Of a DNA stretch of 64,000 nucleotides, positions 25,738 through 34,407 are shown in pieces. Source of the stretch: JACMLC01 sp963817025 (GTDB lineage: Bacteria > Acidobacteriota > Blastocatellia > Pyrinomonadales > Pyrinomonadaceae); the NCBI GenBank assembly GCA_963817025.1, contig CAWFML010000005.1:1240001-1304000 (forward strand), given 5' to 3'. The first letter of the stretch is position 1. Every line of letters begins with the position of its first letter. The position numbers and the translations under genes were made by a program. Below the pieces are notes generated by a model. That model was not told the origin of the DNA and did not search any database. It saw nothing but the letters and a program-made list of their open reading frames with translations.

Positions 25738-28128
25738 ATGAGAGATAAGAAATTTTTTGACGAGACGGGACAACTCCTCTCAAAACTCAGGCTCACTTGT
25801 TTTACTTTCCTTCTGATTGTTTCACTTTGCCTGACGGCGCAGGCGCAAAACAGCGCGTCCATCAGCGGTCAGGTGACGGATGAGAACGGCGCAAGCGTGG
25901 CGGGCGCAGAGGTGCGACTGCGCGCGCGCACCAGCGGTCTACAGCTTTTCGGACGAACAAATGAAAAGGGCGTTTACGGTTTCACGGGGCTTGGGCCGGG
26001 CGAGTTTATTCTTGAAGTGACGGCGCGCGGATTCTCAACTGCGACCTCGGAAGCCGTGCGCCTTGAGCGCGGGCAAACCGTCACGCAGGACATGCGGCTT
26101 TCCATAGAGACTGTCAATGAGAGCGTCGTGGTTGTTGCGAGCGGTACGCCGCAGAGAGCGGACGAAGTTTCAAAGGCTGTGACGTTGTTGGGAGAACAGC
26201 AGATTGAAGCAAAGAGGGAAGTGACGCTGGCCGAAGCCTTGCGCGGCACGCCGGGCTTGCGCGTCCAGCAGCAAGGCTCTTACGGCGCTCTCACGGGCCT
26301 GCGGCTGCGCGGTTTGAGAAATTCGGACACGGCTATTCTGCTTGACGGCTTGCGCGTGCGTGATGCTTCCGACCTGAACGGCTCTGCTCAACCTTTCTTC
26401 TCCGATATTCTTCCGGCAAACCTTGACCGCGTGGAAATCCTGCGCGGCTCTGGCTCTTCGATTTACGGCACGAACGCCATCGGCGGCGTGATTAATCTCG
26501 TCCCGACGACGGGCGCGGGCGCTCCGCGCTTTGATGCGAGTTTTGAGGGCGGCTCTCTGGGATTGTTCCGCGAGAGGATTCAAGGCTCAGGCGGCATCGG
26601 GCAGCGCGCCGGATTCAGTTTCGGTCTTTCAAGGTTAGACGTGCGCGACGGCGTTGACGGCAACGACCAGTATGGCAACACGGCTGGCGGCGGGCGTGTT
26701 CAATTCGACGCCACGCCTTCCATCAACATCGCCGCAAACTTTTACGGCACTATCTCGAACGCCATCGTCAACAATAGCCCGTTTCCACTGGCGGCGGCTT
26801 TTAACTCGACTGAAGATTTTCCGCGAGCCATAGAGGGCGTCACTTTTCAACCGGATTACAACAACCCTGATCTTGGCCGGCGCAACCTGTTGCTCTTAGG
26901 CTCTGTAAGAATGACGCAGCGCGTCAACGAGATTTTTTCTTACACGGTGGCTTACCAGCATGTCACGACGCGCCGGAGAAATTACGACGGGCCGCGCGTT
27001 GACCCGAACTTCGCGGCCTTTACTCCGTTCGGAGATTTCGAGTTTGTCAGCACGAATCGCGGCTTGGCGGACACGCTTGACGCGCGTGCCAATCTTCGTT
27101 TGGGCCGGTCGAATCTCGTCACTGCCGGAATAGAGTTTGAGCGTGAACAACTCTTTCAGGAATTTCTTTCCGCCTTTGGCGGAGGAGACGGGACGACCGA
27201 CAGGCAAAAGACCTTTGCCATCTTCGGGCAGGATCAGATCATCGCGCTCGATGGACGCTTGCAGTTATCCTTCGGCGTGCGCGGGCAATTCTACAGAATC
27301 AGAGCCGCAGACCGCCCGGACTTTTTGAGCGGTGTGCAGGCGGAAAGCTCTGTCACGGGCGACGGCTCAATCGCTTACTTGATTTCTTCGACAAACACGA
27401 AGCTGAGGGCGCATGTCGGTAACGGCTTTCGCGCTCCCTCACTGTTCGAGCGGTTCGGGCAGGGAACTTTCGCCAACGCGGGTTTTACGCGCTTTGGCGA
27501 TCCGACGCTTCGCGCCGAGCAAGCCATCAGCGCGGACGGCGGTTTTGACCAGCGTCTGGCAAATGACCGCGTGCTCTTTGGCGCGACCTACTTCTACACG
27601 CGGCTTCAGCGCGTGATAGTCTTTGCCACCTTCGCCGCAGACCCGCTCGGCTTAGACCGTTTCGGCGGCTACGTCAATCGTCCCGGCGGCATCTCGCGCG
27701 GCGTCGAAACTTTTGTCGAAGCCGCTCCCTTTCGCGGGACGAACCTTCGGGCCTCTTACACATACACGAACAGCGACCGCTTTGTCGCAGATTCGGGGCT
27801 GCTGCCTGAATACGTCATCCCGAAACACCTCTTCGGCCTGAACTTCAATCAACGCTATCGCGCATTCCTGTTCAGCTTTGATCTCAACAGCACGGGCGAT
27901 TACATCGCTCCGGTCTTTGAAAGCAACTTTCCCTTTCGCACAGCGAACCTCACGTTCGACGGGTACACGAAGGCCGATCTCTTCGTGACCTACGAGCGTC
28001 CGTTGTCGGAAAGAGTGAGACTCGTCTTCTTTGGCGGAGCGGAAAATCTGTTCGACGCGGATTATTTCGAGAACGGATTTCGCGCGTCCGGCATCGCGGG
28101 CAGGGGCGGCATAAAGGTTCAGTTTTAA
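25738..28128 (+). CDS. btuB: TonB-dependent outer-membrane receptor for cobalamin (BtuB-like)
   Basis: The 796-residue protein has a signal peptide (FLLIVSLCLTAQAQ), an N-terminal carboxypeptidase-regulatory-like domain (SISGQVTDENGASVAGAEVR), a plug domain (EVTLAEALRGTPGLRVQQQG, VEILRGSGSSIYGTNAIGGV) and a C-terminal 22-strand barrel ending in GGIKVQF with terminal Phe. Specificity for cobalamin is inferred from the riboswitch directly upstream and the adjacent btuFCD genes. The extra N-terminal CarboxypepD_reg domain, absent in E. coli BtuB, is common in Acidobacteriota and Bacteroidota. AGGAGA precedes the ATG by seven bases. Confidence 0.92.
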   Translation: MRDKKFFDETGQLLSKLRLTCFTFLLIVSLCLTAQAQNSASISGQVTDENGASVAGAEVRLRARTSGLQLFGRTNEKGVYGFTGLGPGEFILEVTARGFSTATSEAVRLERGQTVTQDMRLSIETVNESVVVVASGTPQRADEVSKAVTLLGEQQIEAKREVTLAEALRGTPGLRVQQQGSYGALTGLRLRGLRNSDTAILLDGLRVRDASDLNGSAQPFFSDILPANLDRVEILRGSGSSIYGTNAIGGVINLVPTTGAGAPRFDASFEGGSLGLFRERIQGSGGIGQRAGFSFGLSRLDVRDGVDGNDQYGNTAGGGRVQFDATPSINIAANFYGTISNAIVNNSPFPLAAAFNSTEDFPRAIEGVTFQPDYNNPDLGRRNLLLLGSVRMTQRVNEIFSYTVAYQHVTTRRRNYDGPRVDPNFAAFTPFGDFEFVSTNRGLADTLDARANLRLGRSNLVTAGIEFEREQLFQEFLSAFGGGDGTTDRQKTFAIFGQDQIIALDGRLQLSFGVRGQFYRIRAADRPDFLSGVQAESSVTGDGSIAYLISSTNTKLRAHVGNGFRAPSLFERFGQGTFANAGFTRFGDPTLRAEQAISADGGFDQRLANDRVLFGATYFYTRLQRVIVFATFAADPLGLDRFGGYVNRPGGISRGVETFVEAAPFRGTNLRASYTYTNSDRFVADSGLLPEYVIPKHLFGLNFNQRYRAFLFSFDLNSTGDYIAPVFESNFPFRTANLTFDGYTKADLFVTYERPLSERVRLVFFGGAENLFDADYFENGFRASGIAGRGGIKVQF

Positions 28129-28135
28129 TAAAGAA

Positions 28136-28251
28136 AGCCACAGAGACACACAGAGAGCGGAGAGCAAGAAAAGCAGATGAAGGAAATGCCAGATGAAAGG
28201 TTTATCGTTATCTGCTCGGTCTCTGTGCCTCTGTGGCTAATCTGTGTTTTC
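28136..28251. repeat. Inverted repeat, family E (AGCCACAGAGACACACAGAG)
   Basis: AGCCACAGAGACACACAGAG at the left and GTCTCTGTGCCTCTGTGGCT at the right, followed by AATCTGTGTTTTCTC, form a long imperfect hairpin 10 bases after the btuB stop. I have seen the word CACAGAGACACAGAG as an intergenic repeat in other environmental genomes. Confidence 0.85.
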
Positions 28252-28271
28252 TCATAGCGGATTGCACTTGC

Positions 28272-28352
28272 ATGCGCCCTGCCTGACGGTCGGGCTACAG
28301 CCCCGGAGGTTACAGTAGCGGGGCAGTAGCCCGACCGTCAGGCAGGGCGCAT
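28272..28352. repeat. Perfect 27-base inverted repeat, family F (CCCTGCCTGACGGTCGGGCT)
   Basis: Arms 28272-28298 and 28326-28352 are perfect complements over 27 bases; the loop contains a second stem GCCCCG/CGGGGC. It is the middle of three consecutive hairpins of different families. Confidence 0.95.
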
Positions 28353-28405
28353 CAGGTCACACTCTATCGCTAATAGCTATAGGCGCTTTTAAGGCTGAAT
28401 CCGCG

Positions 28406-28483
28406 AAAAGTAAAAAGGCCAAAGGCAAAAGTGAAGATAGCATTTCTCGCATCTTCACTTTTGCCTTTGGCCTTTTTACTTTT
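28406..28483. repeat. Perfect 33-base inverted repeat, family B copy 2
   Basis: Arms 28406-28438 and 28451-28483 are perfect complements over 33 bases around the 12-base loop AGCATTTCTCGC. The arm includes AAAAAGGCCAAAGGCAAAAG. The 3' end is 9 bases from the stop of the convergent DUF4383 gene. Confidence 0.95.
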
Positions 28484-28492
28484 ACCTTCTTT

Positions 28493-28915
28493 TTAGTCCA
28501 CCGCGCGTCTGACATCGGCTTTGGTAATCAGTCCGCCGATGAGAAAGACTAAGCCAAGCAGGACATGAATCGTGTGATCCATTGTGGCGAATTCGAGTGT
28601 GCCGGGAATAACGGCGAGAAGGCGCGAGTCCTGACCCGCATGCGTAATGCCTGTGATGGTATGTTGCTGCGGGCCACCCGCCACAAAGCCTACCACGCCG
28701 AGCAGCAGGTAAACGGCTCCGAAGACCAGACAGAAGAGCCTTGCTCCGGCCAGCGTCCCCGCCAGTCCGAAGTAAAGAGCGACCGCGCCTGAAATGATAT
28801 GCACTAAGTTGTGCGCGAGGCTCAGGTGCGTGCCGAGAAAGCCGGGCATGATAAATCCGACCAGCCCGACCAGAATAAACACCACGCCCAAAATAGTTGA
28901 AATGGTTTTTGCCAT
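28493..28915 (-). CDS. DUF4383-type small integral membrane protein
   Basis: The 140-residue protein has four hydrophobic helices: ISTILGVVFILVGLVGFIMP, NLVHIISGAVALYFGLAG, LFCLVFGAVYLLLGVVGFVA and TIHVLLGLVFLIGGLI, with conserved His residues near helix starts (SLAHNLVHII, MDHTIHVLLG). This matches DUF4383, a family of four-helix membrane proteins of unknown function found in actinobacteria, cyanobacteria and acidobacteria. AAGGATC lies just upstream of the ATG. It is transcribed toward btuB with three hairpins between the two. Confidence 0.8.
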   Translation of the reverse strand: MAKTISTILGVVFILVGLVGFIMPGFLGTHLSLAHNLVHIISGAVALYFGLAGTLAGARLFCLVFGAVYLLLGVVGFVAGGPQQHTITGITHAGQDSRLLAVIPGTLEFATMDHTIHVLLGLVFLIGGLITKADVRRAVD

Positions 28916-29099
28916 GATCCTTCTCTTCTCTCCTTTACGAGAAAAAGGTTTACAACCATGAGCGGCATCGTCCCCGCCAAAGAGAACGTTTCCGCCGATT
29001 CAAACCATGAGAGTGCAATCCGGTTGCGGGATTGTACACCAAAGCCGCTCAGAAGTTGCTATAAGAATTTTCAAAAGAAGCCTGCGCCGCGCCCTGTCG

Positions 29100-29129
29100 T
29101 TGAGCAGCGATTTCGGCGAGTGCTATACT
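29100..29129 (+). promoter_or_regulatory. Candidate sigma-70 promoter
   Basis: TTGAGC (29100-29105), 18-base spacer and TATACT (29124-29129) precede the gene starting at 29171 by a suitable distance. Confidence 0.5.
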
Positions 29130-29170
29130 CTGTGAAGAAATCATCGTTTCTTCATCAGGGGAGAAAGCAA

Positions 29171-30241
29171 GTGTTTGATTATCTCCACAACATTCTACGC
29201 TTGAGCCGCGAAAATGGATTCATCGCCTGCACCCGGCGTCTGGCGGCTGTGCTTGCGCTCGCACTGTTTCTGCCTGCTCTGGCCCATGCCTACACGGTCG
29301 TCATGCGCGGCGGTCATCGGGTTGAAATCCCGGATAAATTCGAGGTCACACAGACGACCCTGACCTACGAGGCCGCGCACGGTCTTAACGTCACGCTGCA
29401 AATGTCCAGCATCGACATCATCGCCACAGAACGCGCCAACGGCGAATCTGCCGGAAGCTTACTTCTGCGCGCAGGGCAAACGCGTTTGCAGCCGACTCTT
29501 TCAAGTCGCGCTCCTTCCAGAGCGGGAACGCGCAAAACTCTGACCAATCTTGATCTGGAAAAGTCGCGGCAGGCGCGGCTTGAGAGCGAGGCTGCGTATG
29601 AACGCAGGCGGCAGCAACTGGGGCTGCCTTCGCGCGAAGAGACAGAGCGGCGCAGGGCAGAGGAAGACACGCGCGCAAGAGAGATTCTGGGCCAGAGAGA
29701 AATCGAAAAATCAGAGGCCGAGGGCTACTGGCGCGAACGCGCTACCGCTTTGAGAAATGAGATACAGGTGCTTGACGCGCAGATTGTTTACGTCCGCGCA
29801 CGCATAGCCGAGACGCCGGAGACAAACTATGCGGTCTCCTATGCGAGCACCGGCGGCTATGCGCCGTATATTTTCTCGCAACCGGGAGTGCCCGCTCGAC
29901 CCATTTACAATATTGATTCCAGCAGGGCACAGACCGGACGGCGGATTGTCGGTCATTCCGGCTTTGGCGTGGGACAGGCGAGCGGCCATCTCGCGCTTAA
30001 TTTCTCCAACTCGTATTATGCCAACCGGCGCAGGAATCTTTACAGGCCATGCCTTTATGCTCCCTGCCTGCTGGCTTATGGCGTGACGTATCCTTCGTCT
30101 TCTTCGTCATACGAGCGCGCCACGCTGGTTGCGAGTCTCAGGGAATTGGAAGCGACGCGCACAGGATTGCTGGCGCGCTGGCGACAACTGGAAGATGAAG
30201 CGCGCCGCGCCGGAGCGCAACCCGGTTGGCTCAGACCTTAA
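29171..30241 (+). CDS. Secreted hypothetical protein with coiled-coil
   Basis: A GTG at 29171, eight bases after GGGAGAAAG, gives a 356-residue product with a signal peptide ending LALALFLPALAHA. An upstream start at 28958 would place 71 residues before the signal and overlap the promoter, so I reject it. The mature N terminus YTVVMRGGHRVEIPDKFEVT, together with LQMSSIDIIATERANGE, is a short beta-domain that I have met in acidobacterial proteins without a known role. The middle (residues about 130-190) is highly charged and helical (REETERRRAEEDTRAREILG), probably a coiled coil; another helix closes the protein. Function unknown. Confidence 0.75.
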   Translation: MFDYLHNILRLSRENGFIACTRRLAAVLALALFLPALAHAYTVVMRGGHRVEIPDKFEVTQTTLTYEAAHGLNVTLQMSSIDIIATERANGESAGSLLLRAGQTRLQPTLSSRAPSRAGTRKTLTNLDLEKSRQARLESEAAYERRRQQLGLPSREETERRRAEEDTRAREILGQREIEKSEAEGYWRERATALRNEIQVLDAQIVYVRARIAETPETNYAVSYASTGGYAPYIFSQPGVPARPIYNIDSSRAQTGRRIVGHSGFGVGQASGHLALNFSNSYYANRRRNLYRPCLYAPCLLAYGVTYPSSSSSYERATLVASLRELEATRTGLLARWRQLEDEARRAGAQPGWLRP

Positions 30242-30303
30242 AAGCAGTGATGAGAGATAAGTGACGAGAAAAGATTAAGAGAGCAATTCAAGACACACAT
30301 GCG

Positions 30304-30404
30304 TCAACCCTTTGCGCCTTCGGTTTTAACTTTGCGCCTGTGCGAGAAACACCAACGTTTCGCGCACAGGCGCAAAGAAAGAAAGACTCAAGGCGCAAAG
30401 GCTT
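30304..30404. repeat. Inverted repeat, family A copy 6
   Basis: Outer words TTTGCGCCTTCGG and CTCAAGGCGCAAAG, with an inner stem CTTTGCGCCTGTGCG / CGCACAGGCGCAAAG, precede gatB. In other copies the inner word CTGTGCG is replaced on both arms together. A D-like half unit (GTGATGAGAGATAAGTGACG, about 30247-30266) lies next to it. Confidence 0.9.
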
Positions 30405-30435
30405 GAATCATTCACTTTGAATAGAGTTTTTTTCA

Positions 30436-31932
30436 ATGGCCTCAATAGGAACGTTTATGAAAAATGGTTGGGAAGTGATTATCGGGTTGGAGATTCACGC
30501 GCAGTTGAGCACGGAATCAAAGATATTCTGCGGATGCTCGACGCGGTTTGGCGATGAGCCGAATGCGAATACGTGTCCGGTGTGTCTGGGATTGCCGGGC
30601 GCGCTGCCCGTTTTGAATCGCCGTGCGGTTGAACTCGGCGCACGCGCAGCTCTTGCGCTCGCGCTGAACATCAACGAGCGTTCCATCTTCGCGCGCAAAA
30701 ATTATTTTTATCCGGACTTGCCGAAGGGCTACCAGATTTCACAATTCGACCAGCCGTTTTCCGAGCGCGGCGAGTTGGAGATTATGACTGCGGAGCGGGA
30801 CGAAGGCGGGCATCCGCGCGAGTGGCGTCCGATGAAGGTGCGTATCACGCGGCTGCACCTTGAAGAGGATGCTGGCAAGAATGTGCACGAGGGTTTGCCG
30901 CAGGTAGACCGCTACTCATACATAGACCTCAATCGCGCCGGAACTCCGCTCGCAGAAATCGTCACGGAGCCTGACTTTCGTTCGTCATGGGAGGCTTACG
31001 ATTACGTCAATCACGTGCGCCGCGCGCTGCAATGGGTCGGAGCTTCCGAAGCAGACATGGAGAAGGGCAATCTGCGCTGTGAGGCGAATGTTTCCGTCCG
31101 GCGCGTGGGCACTGAAAAGTTCGGCACAAAGGTCGAGCTGAAGAATCTCAACTCCGTGCGTTTCATGCAGCGCGCCATCGAGTATGAGATCGAGAGACAG
31201 ATCGAGTTAATCGAATCGGGCGGTCAGGTCACACAGGAGACGCGGCTCTGGGATGAGCGCGCGGGCGAGACGCGCGTCATGCGCTCGAAGGAAGAGGCGC
31301 ACGATTATCGCTATTTCCCCGAACCGGATTTGCCGCCGCTCATCATCGCGCCGGAGTTTATAGAGCAGGTGCGCGAGTCTATGCCGGAGTTGCCTGACGT
31401 GCGCCGCAAACGCTTGATGAATGAGTACCAACTCCCATACAACGACGCGCAGCAGCTTGTCTCTGACCGCGCTCTGGCAGATTACTACGAGCAGGCGGCG
31501 AAGGCCGCGCAGAATCCGCGCGCGGCCTCTAACTGGATTAGATCGGAATTGCTGCGCGAGTTGGAATCCGCCAACCAAACAATCGGCGCGTGTCTTGTCT
31601 CGCCGGATGAATTGGGCGCGCTGGTGCGCCTGATAGACGAAGGCAAAATCAGCGGCAAGCAGGCCAAAGAGGTTTTGGTGGAGATGTGCGGGACAGGCAA
31701 AACTGCCGGCGCGATTGTCGAAGAGCGCGGGCTGGTTCAGTTGAGCGATACGGGCGAGATTGATAAGGCGATTGATGAAGTGATGGCATCGAGTCCTGCA
31801 CAGCTTGAGCAATACAGAGCGGGCAAGGAAGCCCTCTTCGGCTTTTTTGTGGGGCAGGTGTTGAAAGCGACAAAGGGGAAGGCCAATCCGAAAATCGTTA
31901 ACGAGCGACTAAAGGAAAAATTAAAAGCATAA
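30436..31932 (+). CDS. gatB: Asp-tRNA(Asn)/Glu-tRNA(Gln) amidotransferase subunit B
   Basis: The 498-residue protein is a complete GatB. IGLEIHAQLSTESKIFCGCS begins the catalytic cradle; CPVCLGLPGALPVLNRRAVE, KNYFYPDLPKGYQISQFDQP and DLNRAGTPLAEIVTEPDFRS are near-invariant; the helical and YqeY-like tail domains end with NPKIVNERLKEKL. It amidates mischarged Glu-tRNA(Gln) and/or Asp-tRNA(Asn) with GatA and GatC, whose genes are not in the window. ATG 30436 is used; ATG 30457 is a possible internal start. Confidence 0.97.
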   Translation: MASIGTFMKNGWEVIIGLEIHAQLSTESKIFCGCSTRFGDEPNANTCPVCLGLPGALPVLNRRAVELGARAALALALNINERSIFARKNYFYPDLPKGYQISQFDQPFSERGELEIMTAERDEGGHPREWRPMKVRITRLHLEEDAGKNVHEGLPQVDRYSYIDLNRAGTPLAEIVTEPDFRSSWEAYDYVNHVRRALQWVGASEADMEKGNLRCEANVSVRRVGTEKFGTKVELKNLNSVRFMQRAIEYEIERQIELIESGGQVTQETRLWDERAGETRVMRSKEEAHDYRYFPEPDLPPLIIAPEFIEQVRESMPELPDVRRKRLMNEYQLPYNDAQQLVSDRALADYYEQAAKAAQNPRAASNWIRSELLRELESANQTIGACLVSPDELGALVRLIDEGKISGKQAKEVLVEMCGTGKTAGAIVEERGLVQLSDTGEIDKAIDEVMASSPAQLEQYRAGKEALFGFFVGQVLKATKGKANPKIVNERLKEKLKA

Positions 31933-31940
31933 GGGGAGCT

Positions 31941-32666
31941 ATGAATCTAAACGGGAAATCGGCAATCGTAACCGGCGGCACGAAGGGAATCGGGCGGGCC
32001 ATCGCAGAGGCTCTGGTGCGCGAGGGCATGAATGTCTGCATCAGCGCGCGGCATGAGGTCGAGATCGAAGGAGCCGTGAGCGACATGGGCGGCCTCAGCA
32101 GCGAAGCGAATGTAACGGGTATGGTTTGCGACGTGCGCGTTCATGATGAGGTCAAGGCTTTGATTGAGCACACGGTCACAGAGTTGGGCGGCGTGGATGT
32201 GCTCATCAACAATGCTGGCATAGGTATCTTCGGCAAAGTAGAAGACCTCGCGCCTGAGGATTTCCGCGCGGTGCTTGAGACAAACCTGTTCGGCGTTTTT
32301 TACTGCTGCCACGAAGCGATTCCCGAAATGAAGAAACGCGGCGGCGGCTATATCATCAACATCTCTTCGCTTGCGGGAACGAACGCGCATCCGGAGATGG
32401 CTGCTTACAATGCCTCGAAATTCGGTCTCAACGGTTTCAGCGAGGCCATGATGCAGGAGGTCAGGCACGACGGTATCAAGGTCAGCTATATCATGCCCGG
32501 CTCCGTCAACACGGAGTTTGGAGATGATGAGCCGGGCGAAGAAAAGTCATGGCAACTTCAGCCGGAAGACATCGCGCGCGTCGTACTGGATTTACTGCAC
32601 CACGACGCGCGCAGCCTGCCGAGCCGCGTCGAGATCAGGCCGAGTCGCCCGCCCGCGAAAAAATAG
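31941..32666 (+). CDS. Short-chain dehydrogenase/reductase
   Basis: The 241-residue protein is a classical SDR: VTGGTKGIGRAIAEALVREG binds NAD(P), NNAGIGIFG follows, then the catalytic Ser in INISSLAGTNA and the YNASK pair. The closest functional group by pattern is the 3-ketoacyl-reductase-like SDRs that reduce carbonyls with NADPH, but the substrate cannot be told. It starts 8 bases after gatB with a good ribosome site (GGGGAG), so it shares the gatB transcript. Confidence 0.92.
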   Translation: MNLNGKSAIVTGGTKGIGRAIAEALVREGMNVCISARHEVEIEGAVSDMGGLSSEANVTGMVCDVRVHDEVKALIEHTVTELGGVDVLINNAGIGIFGKVEDLAPEDFRAVLETNLFGVFYCCHEAIPEMKKRGGGYIINISSLAGTNAHPEMAAYNASKFGLNGFSEAMMQEVRHDGIKVSYIMPGSVNTEFGDDEPGEEKSWQLQPEDIARVVLDLLHHDARSLPSRVEIRPSRPPAKK

Positions 32667-32760
32667 CCGCGCTCTTGTCTACTTTTGACAACACGCGCGC
32701 TCGCCTTGTGTAGACAAAGGATGACACTGCGGCTCATCAATAGAGGGGGAAATTAAAAAG

Positions 32761-32847
32761 ATGGCAGCAAACACAGCATCTCCACGCTGCATGCGAAGCG
32801 GCACGGGCATTGCTCATAGTGAAAAAGTGAAGGAGCCGGAAAAGTAA
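32761..32847 (+). CDS. Possible 28-residue small protein
   Basis: ATG 32761 follows GAGGGGGAAATTAAAAAG and the frame ends at TAA 32845-32847, giving a peptide that starts MAANTASPRCMRSG and ends in a Lys/Glu-rich tail (EKVKEPEK). The good purine-rich ribosome site is the main support. No family is recognisable and coding capacity could be accidental. Confidence 0.25.
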   Translation: MAANTASPRCMRSGTGIAHSEKVKEPEK

Positions 32848-32974
32848 ACATTCTCCCCGATGTTCACGTTTCAAAAGCTTCTTCAAATTTCCTCACGATT
32901 GACAGAAATTGAGGCTCCCTCACCCTCAATTGCTGTCTGCGGAATTTCTCATACTTCCGCTATTTTACGCATCG

Positions 32975-33014
32975 GGCGTCGCATCTCTTAATCGGAAATG
33001 CGACGCCTTTTTTT
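32975..33014 (+). terminator. Intrinsic terminator
   Basis: GGCGTCGCAT (32975-32984) pairs perfectly with ATGCGACGCC (32998-33007) and is followed by seven T residues. Confidence 0.9.
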
Positions 33015-33085
33015 ATCCGTCATCAGCCTGACAACGATACTGCATTACCGCTCTGCAATATTTTTCAGGTAACATCCCAGACATC

Positions 33086-33538
33086 ATGCGAGCCGTGTTA
33101 CAGCGCGTCACGCGCGCCTCCGTCAAAATAGAGGATGAAACGGTCGGCGAGATTTCCGCCGGGCTGCTCATCCTGCTTGGCATCTCGCGCGACGACACAG
33201 AGCGTGATATTGATTATCTGGTCGAAAAGATAACGGGGCTGCGAATCTTTGAAGATGAGGCAAGACAGATGAACTTGTCTTTGAGAGAGACGAACGGAGC
33301 TTTATTGATCGTCTCGCAGTTTACGATATATGGAGATGTGCGGCGTGGCAGGCGTCCGTCATTCATAGATGCCGCGCCGCCAGAGATTGCGGAATCGCTC
33401 TATGAAAAATTTGTCGAGCAGGCGCGCCAGAAGAGCGTGGGCCATGTGGCGACAGGCGGCTTTCGCCGGATGATGCAGGTAGAACTGGTCAACGACGGGC
33501 CTGTGACAATCCTGCTCGATAGCCGCAAGCTGTTTTAG
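33086..33538 (+). CDS. dtd: D-aminoacyl-tRNA deacylase
   Basis: The 150-residue enzyme hydrolyses D-amino acids from mischarged tRNA. It shows the family signatures MRAVLQRVTRASV at the N terminus, GLLILLGI, LRIFEDE, the SQFTIYGDVRRGRRPSF catalytic segment, and the NDGPVTILLDS motif corresponding to the conserved Gly-cisPro loop (usually NGPVT; here NDGPVT). Length is normal. A cyclophilin gene follows 38 bases downstream. Confidence 0.95.
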   Translation: MRAVLQRVTRASVKIEDETVGEISAGLLILLGISRDDTERDIDYLVEKITGLRIFEDEARQMNLSLRETNGALLIVSQFTIYGDVRRGRRPSFIDAAPPEIAESLYEKFVEQARQKSVGHVATGGFRRMMQVELVNDGPVTILLDSRKLF

Positions 33539-33576
33539 TCAACGTGAAATTTTATACCGGACAGAAAGGTTAAGGA

Positions 33577-34299
33577 ATGAGAGACAGGAAAAGGATGCAT
33601 GTGTTGATGGAGATGAGGCACAGATTCAGTTGTTCGTTGATATTGATGCTGTGTGGTTTGGCTCTGCTTTCAGGATGCAAAGATACAATCACTTCAAAAG
33701 ATTCCGATGCCGGAGCCACTCAGCCGAATGTGACAAAGGGCGTGAAGCCTGTGGCGGATACGGAGGTCGCTGTCATTGAAGCTGAAAATCCTGCGTATGG
33801 CCGGATGGTGATAGAGCTTTATCCGAACATCGCGCCCAAGATGGTCGAGCGATTCAAACAGCTTGCCAGAGAGGGCTTCTATAATGGAACAGCCTTTCAT
33901 CGCATCAACGCTGATGCAGGCATAGTGCAGGGCGGCGATCCTCTCTCAAAAGATAACGAACCGGAGAACGACGGCACGGGAAGCTCTCCCTACCCGAATG
34001 TCACTGCCGAGTTCAGCGATGTGCTTTACGAGCGCGGGATAGTCGGCGCGGCCAGACGCGGCCCCGGCGGAGGCTTGACGGAGCAGCAGGCTTGGGACAC
34101 GGCCAACTGCCAGTTCTACATCACGCTCAAGCGGCAGCCTGCTTTCGATGAAAGATACACAGTCTTCGGTCGTGTCATCGAAGGCTTGAATAACGCAGAC
34201 GTGATTGTGCGCGCTCCGACGGCAGCGGGGGGCGAGAATCCTTCATCGAAAATCGTAATCAAGAGCATCACGCTTCAGCCGCGCTCGAACTTTAAATAG
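33577..34299 (+). CDS. Cyclophilin-type peptidylprolyl isomerase lipoprotein
   Basis: The 240-residue product has a lipoprotein signal (LILMLCGLALLSGC) and a cyclophilin domain: NIAPKMVERFKQLAREGFYN, GTAFHRINADAGIVQGGDPL, and NCQFYITLKRQPAFDERYTV FGRV at the C-terminal half. The catalytic Arg of FHRI is kept. Cyclophilins catalyse cis-trans isomerisation of prolyl bonds; the lipid anchor places this one in the periplasm or at the inner leaflet of the outer membrane. Internal ATGs at 33595 and 33607 are alternative starts nearer to the signal peptide. A bidirectional terminator follows. Confidence 0.92.
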   Translation: MRDRKRMHVLMEMRHRFSCSLILMLCGLALLSGCKDTITSKDSDAGATQPNVTKGVKPVADTEVAVIEAENPAYGRMVIELYPNIAPKMVERFKQLAREGFYNGTAFHRINADAGIVQGGDPLSKDNEPENDGTGSSPYPNVTAEFSDVLYERGIVGAARRGPGGGLTEQQAWDTANCQFYITLKRQPAFDERYTVFGRVIEGLNNADVIVRAPTAAGGENPSSKIVIKSITLQPRSNFK

Positions 34300-34337
34300 G
34301 CTCGTTGGGGAAGACTTGAGAAAGTTCCGGCGAGAAA

Positions 34338-34381
34338 TAAAAAGTGCGACAAAGCCATCATCGCTTTGTCGCACTTTTTTT
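34338..34381. terminator. Bidirectional intrinsic terminator
   Basis: AAAAAGTGCGACAAAGC pairs perfectly with GCTTTGTCGCACTTTTT around CATCAT, with A-run and T-run on the two sides. It serves both the cyclophilin gene and the convergent gene at 34408-34959. Confidence 0.93.
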
Positions 34382-34407
34382 ATGTGCGTCTCAACTCAAA
34401 CGAGCTA

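Larger units (their letters stand above)
32667..33085 (+). other. Gene-poor gap with small ORF, local palindromes and terminator
   Basis: This 419-base gap between the SDR and dtd contains an interrupted inverted repeat TTGTCTAC/GTAGACAA (about 32685-32730), a possible 28-codon ORF (32761-32847), a short stem ATTGAG/CTCAAT near 32910-32935, and a strong terminator at 32975-33014. The separate terminator 130 bases beyond the small ORF may mark the end of a small transcript. Confidence 0.5.

Noticed and set aside
28958..29170. N-terminal extension of the secreted coiled-coil protein
   Set aside because: The signal peptide would then be internal, and a promoter and ribosome site lie inside the extension.
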